64,000 bases of DNA from Limimaricola variabilis (GCF_014195545.1 NZ_JACIBX010000004.1:1-64000); one strand, 5' to 3'. Counted from the first letter of the stretch, positions 9,404-18,105 are shown. A program made the numbers and translations. The notes: generated by a model from the letters alone, not told the origin.

Positions 9404-10414
9404 ATGGCGCACAGACCCAAGCTCAGCACCGTCGCCGCCGCAGCCGGTGTCTCGACCGCCACGGTCAGCCAGGTGCTGCGCGGCACGGGACGGATATCGC
9501 CGCAGACGCGGGACAAGGTGCTCGCGGCGGTACAGGAGGTGAACTACCTCCCCGACGGACGCGCCGCCGCGCTGCGCTCCGGCGAGAACCGCGAGATCGG
9601 GCTGGTGCTGCATCACCTCGCCAACCCGTTCAACGCCGAGGTCGTCAGCGGGGTGAGCGACCGGCTGGAGCGGGCCGACCACCTCGTCTCGGTGCTCGAT
9701 TCCCGCGACGATGCGGCGCGGGAGGGCCGCAACCTGCGCGCCCTGATCGCCAGCATGCGCGGCGGTCTGATCTGGGTCCCGGCAAGCGGCACCGACGCCG
9801 CCACTCTTGACCTGCTCGTGGCGCAGCGCCTGCCGGTGGTCACCTTCCTGCACCGGGTCGCGGAGCGCTTCGACCATGTCGGGCTGCGCAACGCGGCGGC
9901 GCTCGGTCGCGCGGTCGACCACTTGGTCGAGCTTGGCCATCGCCGCATCGCCTATCTCGGCGGCACCTCGCCGCGCGCCCCACGCGCCGAGCGGATCGCG
10001 GGCTATGCCGCGGCCCTCGCGGCGCATGACCTCGGCGCGCCCTTGGTGCTTCCCTGCGAGGACAGCAAGGCCGGTGGCCTCGCCGCCATGCTGGAGCTGC
10101 GCAATGCGCATCCGGAGGTTACGGCGATCGTGTGTAACGGCGACATGGTCGCGCTCGGCGCCTGCCTCGGACTGCACCGGCGCGGCGAAACGCCGGGGGG
10201 GGAGGTTTCGGTGATCGGCTTCGACGACGTCGCCGACGCGGCGCTGGCCACCCCGGCGCTCACCACCCTTTCGATCGCGCCTTACGAGCTCGGCCAGCAC
10301 CTGGCCGAGCGGCTTCTCGCGCGGCTGGCCGACCCCGCCGCCGCCCCCGTTCACCAGGATCTCGATGCCTCGCTGGTCCTGCGCGACACCACCGCGCCGC
10401 CCCTGCCCCGATGA
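9404..10414 (+). CDS. LacI-family transcriptional regulator
   Basis: This 336-residue protein has the LacI DNA-binding head at its N-terminus: LSTVAAAAGVSTATVSQVL, with GTGRISPQTRDKV entering the hinge. The ligand-binding core carries the NREIGLVLHHLANPFNAEV start and the late VIGFDDVADAALATPALTTL motif of this family. It is divergent from the glycerate kinase gene and is followed 19 bases later by the AGE isomerase, so it probably regulates both directions through the operator at 9346. The hinge residues differ from those of the LacI at 6741, as do the two palindromes. A sugar or glycerate ligand is inferred. Confidence 0.9.
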   Translation: MAHRPKLSTVAAAAGVSTATVSQVLRGTGRISPQTRDKVLAAVQEVNYLPDGRAAALRSGENREIGLVLHHLANPFNAEVVSGVSDRLERADHLVSVLDSRDDAAREGRNLRALIASMRGGLIWVPASGTDAATLDLLVAQRLPVVTFLHRVAERFDHVGLRNAAALGRAVDHLVELGHRRIAYLGGTSPRAPRAERIAGYAAALAAHDLGAPLVLPCEDSKAGGLAAMLELRNAHPEVTAIVCNGDMVALGACLGLHRRGETPGGEVSVIGFDDVADAALATPALTTLSIAPYELGQHLAERLLARLADPAAAPVHQDLDASLVLRDTTAPPLPR

Positions 10415-10433
10415 CCTTTCCGGAGACGCCGTC

Positions 10434-11654
10434 ATGACACTCGCCCCCCGCTGGACCGACCGGCCCGACCACCGCCAATGGCTCGCCCGCGAAGCGGATG
10501 ATCTGCTGCGCCTGTTCGAGACCGAGAGCATCGACCCCGAGGGCGGCTTCTTTCCACTCGACGCGCAAGGCCGCGCCATCCGCGAGGAGAGCCTGCGCGA
10601 GATCCACGTCACCACGCGCATGGTGCATTGCTATGCCCTCGCCGCGCAGATGGGCCGCCCCGGGGCGATGACGATCGTCGATCACGGCCTGCGCTTCCTG
10701 CGCGAACGGCACCGCCAGCCGAATGGTGGATATGCCTGGGGCGTCACCTCTCGGGACGTGCCCGACCCGCGCCTGACGGGCTACGGCCACGCCTTTGTCC
10801 TGCTCGCCGCCGCCAGCGCGAAGAAGGCCGGGCACCCGGATGCGCAGGGGCTGCTGGATGACGTGACCCGGGTGATCCGGGACAGGTTCTGGGAGGAGGA
10901 CGCCGGCGCGATCCGCGAGGGCTTCGACGCCGAGTGGCGCGAGATCGAGCCCTATCGCGGCCAGAACTGCAACATGCACCTGACCGAGGCCCTGATGGCC
11001 GCCTTCGAGGCCACCGGCGACGCGGAGCATCTGCGCATGGCCGAGCGGATCGCCGAGCTGATCGTCAACCGCCGCGCGCGCGAGAATGGTTGGCGGCTGG
11101 CCGAGCACTTCCACGCCGATTGGAGCGTCGATCACGGCTATGACGGCGATCCGATGTTCCGCCCCGCCGGGCTGACGCCGGGCCATTCGCTCGAATGGGC
11201 GCGGCTTCTGGTGCAACTCTACGAAACCGGTGGCCGCAGGCTCGACTGGGCGCCCGAGGCGGCGCGCGCCCTGTTCGATCGCGCGGTGACGGATGGCTGG
11301 GACCGGGAAAAGGGCGGGCTCTACTACACGCTGGGCTGGGACGACCGCCCCGCCATTTCCGAGCGCTACTGGTGGCCGGTCTGCGAGGGCATCGGCGCGG
11401 CTCATGCGCTCTCCGAACTCGACGGCGATCCCGCCTACGAGAAGTGGTACCGGCGTTTCTGGGACTTCGCCGCGTTGCACCTGATCGACCGCGAACATGG
11501 CGGCTGGCACCCGCAGATCGATGCCGATGGTCGCCCGTCCTCGGACCCGTTCTTCGGCAAGCCGGATCTCTACCACGCGCTGCAGGCCTGCATCATCCCG
11601 CTGCATCCACTGACCGGCAGCCCATTCGCGCAGCCGCCCAAACCGGCCGGATAG
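10434..11654 (+). CDS. AGE-family sugar epimerase/isomerase (mannose-isomerase/YihS-like)
   Basis: This is a 406-residue (alpha/alpha)6-barrel enzyme of the N-acylglucosamine 2-epimerase superfamily. Segments typical of the mannose isomerase/YihS branch are visible: REIHVTTRMVHCYALA (50s-60s), GGYAWGV, GYGHAFVLLAA, QNCNMHLTEALMAAFEAT, and FRPAGLTPGHSLEWARLL with its catalytic-type His. This branch interconverts mannose and fructose in the cytoplasm; cellobiose 2-epimerase or glucosamine epimerase are alternatives. I took the ATG at 10434, preceded by GGAG, although the frame is open further into the LacI gene. It is co-directional with LacI (19-base gap). With a mannosylglycerate hydrolase nearby it would feed released mannose into fructose metabolism; that link is inferred. 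Confidence 0.82.
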   Translation: MTLAPRWTDRPDHRQWLAREADDLLRLFETESIDPEGGFFPLDAQGRAIREESLREIHVTTRMVHCYALAAQMGRPGAMTIVDHGLRFLRERHRQPNGGYAWGVTSRDVPDPRLTGYGHAFVLLAAASAKKAGHPDAQGLLDDVTRVIRDRFWEEDAGAIREGFDAEWREIEPYRGQNCNMHLTEALMAAFEATGDAEHLRMAERIAELIVNRRARENGWRLAEHFHADWSVDHGYDGDPMFRPAGLTPGHSLEWARLLVQLYETGGRRLDWAPEAARALFDRAVTDGWDREKGGLYYTLGWDDRPAISERYWWPVCEGIGAAHALSELDGDPAYEKWYRRFWDFAALHLIDREHGGWHPQIDADGRPSSDPFFGKPDLYHALQACIIPLHPLTGSPFAQPPKPAG

Positions 11655-11684
11655 GGTCAGGCAGGCGGCGCCGTTTCACCGCAC

Positions 11685-11712
11685 CGGCCCCCCGCCTCGA
11701 GGCGCGGGGCCG
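11685..11712. terminator. Hairpin between convergent genes (possible bidirectional terminator)
   Basis: CGGCCCC (11685-11691) pairs with GGGGCCG (11706-11712), and the inner GCCTCGAGGC is itself palindromic. It sits in the 73-base gap between the AGE isomerase (+) and the DsrE-like gene (-). It has no T-run, so termination by this hairpin alone is uncertain. Confidence 0.45.
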
Positions 11713-11727
11713 TGCGATGCCGAAACC

Positions 11728-12021
11728 TCAGGCCCGCATGTATGCCCAGCCGTCGTGCTGCCGCGTCGCGATGTGCAGCACGGCGGCGGGAACGATCCGC
11801 GCCGATTGCGGAGCGGTGAGATCCTGCGCGGCCAGCGTATTGCCGCAAAGCAGGAGCGGCGGCTCCAGCTCGCCGGAGTCGAGCGCGGCGGGCACGGCAC
11901 CGGCATTGGCCACGATCTCGACCTCGGCGGTGGGATCGGCGCGCAGCAGGTTGCGGGCGTTGGATCGGGCCCGCGCGAGCGCGGCCGGGGTGGGGGCGTG
12001 GATCAGCAGTCGCAGGACCAT
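11728..12021 (-). CDS. Small DsrE-like protein
   Basis: A 97-residue protein that resembles the short, single-domain DsrE/DsrF-like proteins: LRLLIHAPTPAALARARSNA at the start, a strand-turn with VEIVANAGAVPAAL, then LLLCGNTLAAQDL and a C-terminal HDGWAYMRA tail. A cysteine in the LLLCGN strand lies where many DsrE-like proteins carry their reactive cysteine, though the fold assignment is tentative. Its ATG at 12021 is one base after the stop of the ABC ATPase gene, so it is the last gene of that operon. Proteins of this kind are tied to sulfur transfer, which would suit a sulfur-compound transporter; the function here is inferred. Confidence 0.65.
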   Translation of the reverse strand: MVLRLLIHAPTPAALARARSNARNLLRADPTAEVEIVANAGAVPAALDSGELEPPLLLCGNTLAAQDLTAPQSARIVPAAVLHIATRQHDGWAYMRA

Positions 12022-12022
12022 G

Positions 12023-12754
12023 TCACAGGGCCTCCTGGATGTCGGTGACGAGCGGCACGAAGCCCGGATCTTCGCGGCGATCCTGCAGCGGCAGCGTGAC
12101 GCGGCGGTCGAGGGCGATGCGGGCGGGCTGGCCGGAAAGGACGATGACGCGCTCGCTGAGCAGGGCCGCCTCGGCGATGTCATGCGTCACGAACAGGATC
12201 GCAGCACCGGAGGCCGACCAGATCCGCAGCAACTCGTCCTGCAGCGCGCCGCGCGTCAGCGCGTCCACGGCCGAGAAGGGCTCGTCCATCAGCAACACGT
12301 CGGGGCGCACCACCAAGGCGCGGGCGATGCCGCCGCGCTGCACCTGCCCGCCGGAGAGTTGGTGCGGGTAGCGGTCGGCAAGATGCTCCATCCGGGTCAG
12401 TTGCAGCACCTCGTCGACCCGCTCGCGGCGTTCCTTCGCGGTGAGCGAGAGCCCTTCGAGCCCGTATTCGACGTTGCGCCGAAGCGTGCGCCACGGCAGC
12501 AACCGGCCATCCTGGAACACGATGGCGCGCCGGCGCTGGCCGGGCCGCTCGGGGCTGGTGAGATCGATGGTACCGGCATCGGGGGGCAGCAGCCCGGCGA
12601 TGGCGCGCAGCAGCGTCGACTTTCCGACGCCAGAGCCGCCGACCAGCGAGACGAAGCCGCCCTTTTCGATGTCGAGATCGAAGTTCTCGAGCGTCGGCCT
12701 CTCGGCGCCGGGGAAACGCAGGGTGAGCCCGCGCGCGGTCAGGACGGGCGCCAT
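12023..12754 (-). CDS. ABC transporter ATPase (SsuB/TauB/NrtD type)
   Basis: This 243-residue ATPase energises an importer of the nitrate/sulfonate/taurine/hydroxymethylpyrimidine class. Visible motifs are Walker A GGSGVGKST (39-47), the Q-loop in VFQDGRLLPWRTL, the signature LSGGQVQRGGIARAL and Walker B LLMDEPFSAVDALT, followed by the VTHDIAEAA switch. The signature segment has QRGG where QR[VA] is more usual, a mild deviation. It overlaps the permease gene by 16 bases and is followed after one base by the DsrE-like gene. The substrate cannot be read from the ATPase. Confidence 0.92.
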   Translation of the reverse strand: MAPVLTARGLTLRFPGAERPTLENFDLDIEKGGFVSLVGGSGVGKSTLLRAIAGLLPPDAGTIDLTSPERPGQRRRAIVFQDGRLLPWRTLRRNVEYGLEGLSLTAKERRERVDEVLQLTRMEHLADRYPHQLSGGQVQRGGIARALVVRPDVLLMDEPFSAVDALTRGALQDELLRIWSASGAAILFVTHDIAEAALLSERVIVLSGQPARIALDRRVTLPLQDRREDPGFVPLVTDIQEAL

Positions 12755-13509
12755 GCGAGCAGCCTCCCCTCGATCAGCGAAAACAGCGCGTCGGAGAGCG
12801 TGTAGACCACCGAGATTGCCAGCATGTAGACCACCACCGCCTCATAGGCACCGACGCCGGCGGCGGCGTTCATTTCCTGGCCCATGCCGGGCACGCCCAG
12901 AAGCTCGGCCGCGATCAGCGTCATCCAGGCCTGGCCGACGCCGGTGCGCAGCCCCGACAGGATGCCCGGCGAGGCGGCGGGCAGGGTCACCGAGCGGTGC
13001 CGCTTGAAATAGGCGCTCTGGCCGAAGGCGCGGGCCAGTTCGTGGTAGCGCGGGTCGACGTTGCGCACGGCGGCATAGGTGGCGAAGTAGTTCACCCAGA
13101 ACACGCCGATCGAGATCACGAAGGCCGCGCCCGCATGGCTCACCTTGAACCAGGCGATGGCAAAGACCACCCAGGCCAGCGGCGGGATCGGCCGCAGGAT
13201 CCGCGCCAGCCAGGCATGCGCGGCGTCGAGCCATGGCATGGTGGCGGTGGCGAGGCCGACAGCCACGCCCAGCACCGACCCGAGGGTCAGCCCCCAGACA
13301 TAGTGGATCAGCGAGGAGCCGATCGCGGGCATCAGCCGCCCCGAGGCGATCTCGTCCCGGATCGCGGCCGGCACGAGGAACGGATCGGGCATGGTGCCGG
13401 GCGAGGTCCAGCCGAAGCTGCCCGCCGCCTTCCACAGCGCGATGAAGGCGACGAGACCGGCGGCGCCATACACGGCCCGCCGCATCCCGCGCGGCGCGGC
13501 GGTGCTCAT
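12739..13509 (-). CDS. ABC transporter permease (SsuC/TauC type)
   Basis: This 256-residue inner-membrane protein has about six helices and the BPD_transp_1 core of the SsuC/TauC family. The N-terminus has a first helix near 14-30. Conserved elements include HYVWGLTLGSVLGVAVGL, the WVVFAIAWFKVSHAGAAFVI helix and the EAA-like loop with the LPAASPGILSGLRTGVGQAW segment. It overlaps the ATPase start at the 3' end and the binding-protein gene by ATGA at the 5' end, so the three form one operon with the DsrE-like gene. Confidence 0.92.
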   Translation of the reverse strand: MSTAAPRGMRRAVYGAAGLVAFIALWKAAGSFGWTSPGTMPDPFLVPAAIRDEIASGRLMPAIGSSLIHYVWGLTLGSVLGVAVGLATATMPWLDAAHAWLARILRPIPPLAWVVFAIAWFKVSHAGAAFVISIGVFWVNYFATYAAVRNVDPRYHELARAFGQSAYFKRHRSVTLPAASPGILSGLRTGVGQAWMTLIAAELLGVPGMGQEMNAAAGVGAYEAVVVYMLAISVVYTLSDALFSLIEGRLLAWRPS

Positions 13510-14507
13510 CGTGCGGCTGCGCGCTCGAAGACGTCGAGGTCGAACAGCGCGTCGAGATCGACCGGCTGCGCCAGCGTGCCGAGCTCGATCTGGAAGTCAT
13601 GCATCGCGCGGGTGCCCTCGACGATGCGGTTCGGATCAGCGACGAACTGGTCCGAGGAGCGGGTGATCGCGGCCTCGACCACGGCCGGGTCGAGACGGCC
13701 GCCGCCGACATGCTTGGCCACCATCGGCGCGGTTTCCGCGGGATTGTTGGCAAGCTGCTCGGTCGCGGCGATATGGGCCGCGACGAGGGCCTCGACCGCC
13801 TCGGGCGACTGCTCGAGAAGCCCCTCGCGCACCGCAAGCACCGCGCCCGGCTGGTCGGGGAACATCTCCGCCCCGGCCGCCACCACCACCGCGCCCTCGA
13901 CGCGGGCCAGCGTCGTCGAGACGACCGGCTCGAGGATCGCGGCGCCGTCCACGGCCCCGGTCAGCAGCGCCTGCTGCACCTGCGCTGTGCCCTGATGGAT
14001 GATCTCGATCAGGTCGGGATCGATCCCGGCCTCTTCGCGCAGCCAGTATTGCAGCACGGTCTCTGGCACCGAGCCGGTCGGGAAGGTGGAGATCACCGGC
14101 TTACGGCCTTCCCGCGCGGCAAAGGCTTCGAAGGCCGCCGCGGCGTCGTTGCCCTCGAAATCCGCCGCCAGCGGCGGCAGGGCGACGAGCGAGATCTGCT
14201 CGACGATGTTGGAGGCGACGACCTTGATGTCGGCGCCGCGGCCGCGCGCCACCATGGCGGGACCGATGCCGAGATAGGCAACGTCGAGCTGTCCGGCGAG
14301 CAGCGCCTGCACCATGGCCGGGCCGTTCTGGAACTCGACCAGATCGGTGGAGAGCCCGGCCTCGTCGAGAGCGCCATTCTCCAGCGCCACGAAGAGCTGC
14401 GACACCGGCAGGATCGGCATGTAGCCGATCTCGATCTCGGTGTCCTGCGCCAGCACGGGGGCTGCTGCCAGGCTGGCGGCGAAAAGGGTGGTGATTGCGG
14501 TCTTCAT
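13506..14507 (-). CDS. ABC transporter substrate-binding protein (NMT1/SsuA-like)
   Basis: This 333-residue periplasmic protein has a signal peptide (MKTAITTLFAASLAAAPVLA, cleavage before QDTEIEIGY). The mature part matches the NMT1/TauA/SsuA group: GYMPILPVSQLFVALENGAL, the GLSTDLVEFQNGPAMVQAL region and DVAYLGIGPAMVA. It probably binds a small anionic or sulfur- or nitrogen-containing organic compound; the family includes sulfonate, taurine, nitrate and pyrimidine-precursor binders, and I cannot choose among them. It heads the operon and overlaps the permease start by ATGA. The DsrE-like gene at the operon end hints at a sulfur compound. Confidence 0.9.
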   Translation of the reverse strand: MKTAITTLFAASLAAAPVLAQDTEIEIGYMPILPVSQLFVALENGALDEAGLSTDLVEFQNGPAMVQALLAGQLDVAYLGIGPAMVARGRGADIKVVASNIVEQISLVALPPLAADFEGNDAAAAFEAFAAREGRKPVISTFPTGSVPETVLQYWLREEAGIDPDLIEIIHQGTAQVQQALLTGAVDGAAILEPVVSTTLARVEGAVVVAAGAEMFPDQPGAVLAVREGLLEQSPEAVEALVAAHIAATEQLANNPAETAPMVAKHVGGGRLDPAVVEAAITRSSDQFVADPNRIVEGTRAMHDFQIELGTLAQPVDLDALFDLDVFERAAAR

Positions 14508-14899
14508 TTCGGGGCCTCGCGCTGGTGTGGCAGTGACTTAGCCCGGCCAAGCGACCGGCGGGAGGAGGGGCCCGAGAAAAGGGAAAGCCGTCTTCGCGCG
14601 CCTTGCCGGAAAGACCATGTGTTCCGCACCGCGCCCAGGATTGAGAAGGCAATTCCCGTCCGAGAGGCGGAAGTGCGCGCGGCACTGCCCTTTGCCCGCG
14701 GCCTGATCGGCCACGCAACGAATTTGCCGGAATCGCGCCCCGCCGAAGCGGTCGGGGAAAGGCTGCGCGTCCCGACTGTTTCGAAATCGGGCTGCGATGA
14801 AATGCCGGTCTTTCAGGGTGAGGGCCATGTCGGCGTGGCAGTCGAAGGACGCGGGATGCCGTTGCACCGCCGCGCCCTCCGACCTCCGCCGGTTTTCGC
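14508..14899. other. Intergenic region upstream of the SsuA-like operon
   Basis: About 390 bases lie between the binding-protein start and the stop of the esterase gene, both on the minus strand. No frame here resembles a protein. The region should hold the promoter of the transporter operon, but I cannot identify a convincing -35/-10 pair or operator. Confidence 0.4.
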
Positions 14900-16147
14900 T
14901 CAGTCGTCTTGAAGGAAGAACCGGATCATGGCCTTTGAGGCGTCGGGCCCCTGCGGGTCGGTATAGGTGCCGGCGGAGCTTCCGCCGGACCAGGCATGGC
15001 CCCCGCCTGCCACGATCCAGCTCTCGGCCCGGACCCGGCCCTCCGTGTCCTTGTGGAGCCTGCGGCGATAGGGGCGCGCCGACGCGTCTTCGACCGGGGC
15101 GGCGTCCTCGCCCTGCGATCCGAGGATTCGCTGCGCGTTGGAGATATCGACCGTGCGGTCGGAGTCGCCATGGATGACGATCAGCCGCGGCCCCGTGGCA
15201 GCGGCGGCACGTCCCGCCGAGCCCTGCCCGCGCATCGCGGAGAAGGCCGACACCATGTCCTGCGCGGCACCTGCGGGCAGTCCGGAATGCACCCCGATCG
15301 CCCCGAAGAGGGCGGGATGCGTCTCGGCAAGGATCGCCGCCATCGCGCCGCCCGCCGACAGCCCGGCCACGAAGCAGCGCTTCGGCCCGAGCCCGAACTC
15401 GGCGCGCAGCGCCTCCGTCAGCCCGGCCAGGATCGCGGGCTCCCCCTGCGCGGCCCGCTGATGCCCTGCCTCGAACCAGTTCCAGCACGCCATCATGTTG
15501 TGCTCGCGGGTCTGCTCGGGCCAGGCGACCGCGAAGCCGGCCGCCTCGGCGGCGGCGTTCATGCCGGTCCCCCGCGCGAAATCCTCCGGCGTCTGGGTGC
15601 AGCCATGCAGCATCACCACGAGGCCCTGCACCTGCGCGGCGCCGCAGGAGGGAATGTAGAGCCGGTAGTTGCGTGTACCTTGGGCGCAGCTATGGCTGCG
15701 CGACAGGAACTGCGCCCCTTCGGGCATCTCCGGCACCGCCGTGGAGCCGGGCGAGACGCCAACTCCGTTCGGCAGGCCCTGCCCCGGCAGCCCGGCGAAG
15801 GCACCCGTAGGCAATCCGGACCGCGCGCCGCCAAGCGGGCCGCAATCGGCACAGCCGGACATCTGCGCTTTCAACCGTGCGAACAGCGAGTTGGCCGGGG
15901 AGGTTTCGGCCTTGCCGCCTTCGCTCGCGTCCTCGCCACCGACGATCTCCGCGTCCTCGACGTGCGGATCGCGCCGCCATTTCGCGGCACGCGGCAGGCG
16001 GGGGGGCGTCGTCGCCGATTGTTCCGGCCGTTCGGACCCTGCGGTCCCGTTCAGCGCGGCCTGTATCTCGCGGGTGGCGCCCATCGGATCCTGCGCGCGC
16101 ACGGCCGCCAACGCCCGCTTCATCGCGGCGCTCATATCGAAACTCAT
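14900..16147 (-). CDS. PHB depolymerase-family esterase (short-chain PHA depolymerase type)
   Basis: This 415-residue alpha/beta hydrolase of the LpqC/PHB-depolymerase family hydrolyses polyhydroxyalkanoate-type or other esters. The catalytic triad is visible: lipase box GLSAG with Ser264, an Asp in HGDSD (328-330) and His384 in GGGHAWSGG. The oxyanion segment VMLHGCTQTPEDFA (178-191) is also typical. The first 145 residues are an unusual low-complexity extension with an MSGCADCG pair of cysteines and no clear Sec signal, so export is not evident. The gene follows a ribbon-helix-helix regulator by 32 bases on the same strand. Feruloyl-esterase activity is a possible alternative within this family. 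Confidence 0.85.
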   Translation of the reverse strand: MSFDMSAAMKRALAAVRAQDPMGATREIQAALNGTAGSERPEQSATTPPRLPRAAKWRRDPHVEDAEIVGGEDASEGGKAETSPANSLFARLKAQMSGCADCGPLGGARSGLPTGAFAGLPGQGLPNGVGVSPGSTAVPEMPEGAQFLSRSHSCAQGTRNYRLYIPSCGAAQVQGLVVMLHGCTQTPEDFARGTGMNAAAEAAGFAVAWPEQTREHNMMACWNWFEAGHQRAAQGEPAILAGLTEALRAEFGLGPKRCFVAGLSAGGAMAAILAETHPALFGAIGVHSGLPAGAAQDMVSAFSAMRGQGSAGRAAAATGPRLIVIHGDSDRTVDISNAQRILGSQGEDAAPVEDASARPYRRRLHKDTEGRVRAESWIVAGGGHAWSGGSSAGTYTDPQGPDASKAMIRFFLQDD

Positions 16148-16179
16148 CTGCTCGTCCTTTCACGGCCCCCTGCGGGGCA

Positions 16180-16584
16180 TCACGTCATCCTGTCCGCCAG
16201 GGCGGTCTTGAGAGCAGGGCTCGCCTGAAGCGCGCCCAGAACGGTCAGCGAGGCGATGGTCTGCCGCGCTAGATCGGGATCGATATCGGAGGCGAAGCGG
16301 GCCAGCCCGACGACGCGGATATGGAGCATTTCGCCGCGGTCACGCAGTGCTTCGAGATCGGCACGCAGAAAGTCGTAGAGACCCATCTCTAGCTGGTGCC
16401 GGGCAACGGAGCGGTCGATATCGTTGGACTGCGCCGCCAGTTGGGTGCGGATCGCGGTCCGGATGAAGTCGGTCCGATTGGTGAAGAAGCCCTCCTGCAC
16501 GAGAAGATCGATCCGACCCAGATCGACCGGGCCGAGATTTATGGTGATCTTCTCGGTCTCGGCGGTCTTGTCCCTCTTGGCCAT
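16180..16584 (-). CDS. Ribbon-helix-helix (CopG-like) regulator
   Basis: A 134-residue protein whose N-terminal part looks like a ribbon-helix-helix DNA-binding unit: a basic MAKRDK start, a strand KITINLGP, then DLGRIDLLVQEG, FFTNRTDFIRTAIRTQLA helices. The remaining 80 residues are helical and may bind a partner. I use the ATG at 16584, with GGGAAG upstream, rather than an upstream start that would cover the palindrome. It is co-directional with the esterase gene and may regulate it and itself through the inverted repeat at 16600. The target is inferred only from position. Confidence 0.75.
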   Translation of the reverse strand: MAKRDKTAETEKITINLGPVDLGRIDLLVQEGFFTNRTDFIRTAIRTQLAAQSNDIDRSVARHQLEMGLYDFLRADLEALRDRGEMLHIRVVGLARFASDIDPDLARQTIASLTVLGALQASPALKTALADRMT

Positions 16585-16941
16585 TCCAACTTCCCTGCGC
16601 CATCCACATGGATGGTATATGGAGGGCGAAACATGATTGGCAACCACTGTGTGTCGGCCGTGACGTCACGACTATGCGAGCGGTGTACGCAGGAGAGGGG
16701 GCCTCGATCCGGGCAGGATTGGCATGCATGAATTTTGAGTGGGTGCCGGGCCCCGACGGCTCATGTCGCTCGCGATCGTAATCCGGAATTCCTCCGCTGA
16801 AATCGCGTGACCTGGCCGGGGAGTTCAAACGGCGCGCTGAAAGGCCCGCCCCGCAATCCTTGCGGGGCGATGCCATCCGCCAAGAGGCCGGGGTAATCGC
16901 GGGCAGAGAGGCCGCCATTCAGGCGGCGCTTGCCCGCTTCG
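16585..16941. other. Intergenic region with two palindromes
   Basis: These 357 bases separate the RHH gene start from the stop of the deacetylase gene. I see no gene. They hold the inverted repeat at 16600-16615 and a perfect 12-bp palindrome CGTGACGTCACG at 16659-16670, both placed where they could control the RHH-esterase pair on the minus strand. Confidence 0.5.
16600..16615. promoter_or_regulatory. Probable operator of the RHH regulator
   Basis: CCATCC, spacer ACAT, GGATGG forms an inverted repeat 16-31 bases before the RHH start codon. RHH proteins commonly bind such short repeats in their own leader, so autoregulation is likely; binding is not shown. Confidence 0.45.
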
Positions 16942-17985
16942 TCAGGTCGTGCGAACCGGAGCCGCCGCTTCCATCGCGCCACCGAGGAAGGCCGCGAGGT
17001 TGTCGGTGAGGTCGTCCGAAAGATAACCGCCCTCTTGGACCATCGCGAAAGGCAGGCCCGCTTCGGCGATCATCCGGCCCGCGACGCGGAAGCCCTCGGT
17101 CGTCACCGCCAACCCGCGCAGCGGATCGTTCTCATGCGCGTCGAGGCCGAGCGAGAGCACCATGGCGCCGGGGGCGAATTCGGCGATCCGGTCGAGCCCG
17201 CGGCGGATGGCCTCGTGCCACGGCGCGTCATCGCTGTCGCGCGCAAGGACGAGGTTGAGGTTGAAGCCCTCGCCTTCCCCCTGCCCCGTCTCGTGGGCAT
17301 GGCCGTTGAAGAACGGGTAGTAATCCATCGGATCGGCGTGGATCGAAACCGTCAGGACGTCGGCGCGGTCGTAGAAGATCGCCTGCGTGCCATTGCCGTG
17401 ATGCACGTCGATGTCGAGGATGGCGACCCGGTCGTGCTTTCGGCGCAGATAGGCGGCGGCGATGGCCGCGTTGTTCAGGAGGCAATGCCCCGAAGCGCTG
17501 TCGGCATCCGAATGATGCCCCGGGGGACGGCACAGCGCATAGGCCATGGGTTCGCCGTCCAGCACCGCCTGCGCGGCGGCGACGGCGCAATCGGCCGCGC
17601 GACGCGTGGCGATCCAGCTGTGTTCGCCGATCGGCGCGGAGGGATCGGCGAGGTGCCAGCCCGCACGCCCCAGGATATGGCGCGGATAGCTGGCGCGGTG
17701 CTTTTGCGGATGGGTGTTGGGCACAACCTCGGGCCCGGCATTCGGCAGTGCCTGCCATTCCGTCCAGGCGGTTTCGAGGAAGGCCACGAATTCCGGCGTG
17801 TGCACCGCCGTCAGATCGCTCGCCGCGCAGGCAGGCGGCGCCTGCGTCGCAAGCCCCAGCCGGTCGAGCCCGGCGAGCAGGAGCCGCCCGCGCTCCGCCC
17901 GTTCGGCGTTGCGCGCGACACGCCCATGGGTAAGGCGGAACTCCGGGTCGTGATCCATGGTCTCTGGGGCGTGAAAGCATTTCAT
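16942..17985 (-). CDS. Histone deacetylase-family protein (acetylpolyamine amidohydrolase-like)
   Basis: This 347-residue zinc hydrolase of the arginase/deacetylase superfamily removes acetyl groups, probably from acetylpolyamines or related small molecules in the cytoplasm. The metal and catalytic elements are visible: RPPGHH (153-158) with its His-His pair, and LDIDVHHGNGTQ (190-201) carrying Asp and His ligands. HADPMDYYPFFNGHAHETG follows, which is the stretch typical of bacterial acetylpolyamine amidohydrolases. The ATG at 17985 has AGGAGG about ten bases upstream and matches family N-termini (KCFHAPETMDH). It stands alone on its strand, upstream of nothing obviously related. Confidence 0.88.
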   Translation of the reverse strand: MKCFHAPETMDHDPEFRLTHGRVARNAERAERGRLLLAGLDRLGLATQAPPACAASDLTAVHTPEFVAFLETAWTEWQALPNAGPEVVPNTHPQKHRASYPRHILGRAGWHLADPSAPIGEHSWIATRRAADCAVAAAQAVLDGEPMAYALCRPPGHHSDADSASGHCLLNNAAIAAAYLRRKHDRVAILDIDVHHGNGTQAIFYDRADVLTVSIHADPMDYYPFFNGHAHETGQGEGEGFNLNLVLARDSDDAPWHEAIRRGLDRIAEFAPGAMVLSLGLDAHENDPLRGLAVTTEGFRVAGRMIAEAGLPFAMVQEGGYLSDDLTDNLAAFLGGAMEAAAPVRTT

Positions 17986-18105
17986 GCGGGCCGGTCCTCC
18001 TGTCGCGCGGCGGGCTTGGGCGCCGAATGACGCCGTGCCGCCACGCTTGCAGATCATTGGGCGAAAATCCAACCCGTCCGCTGCCAGCGTCGAGCCGGAT
18101 CGCCG

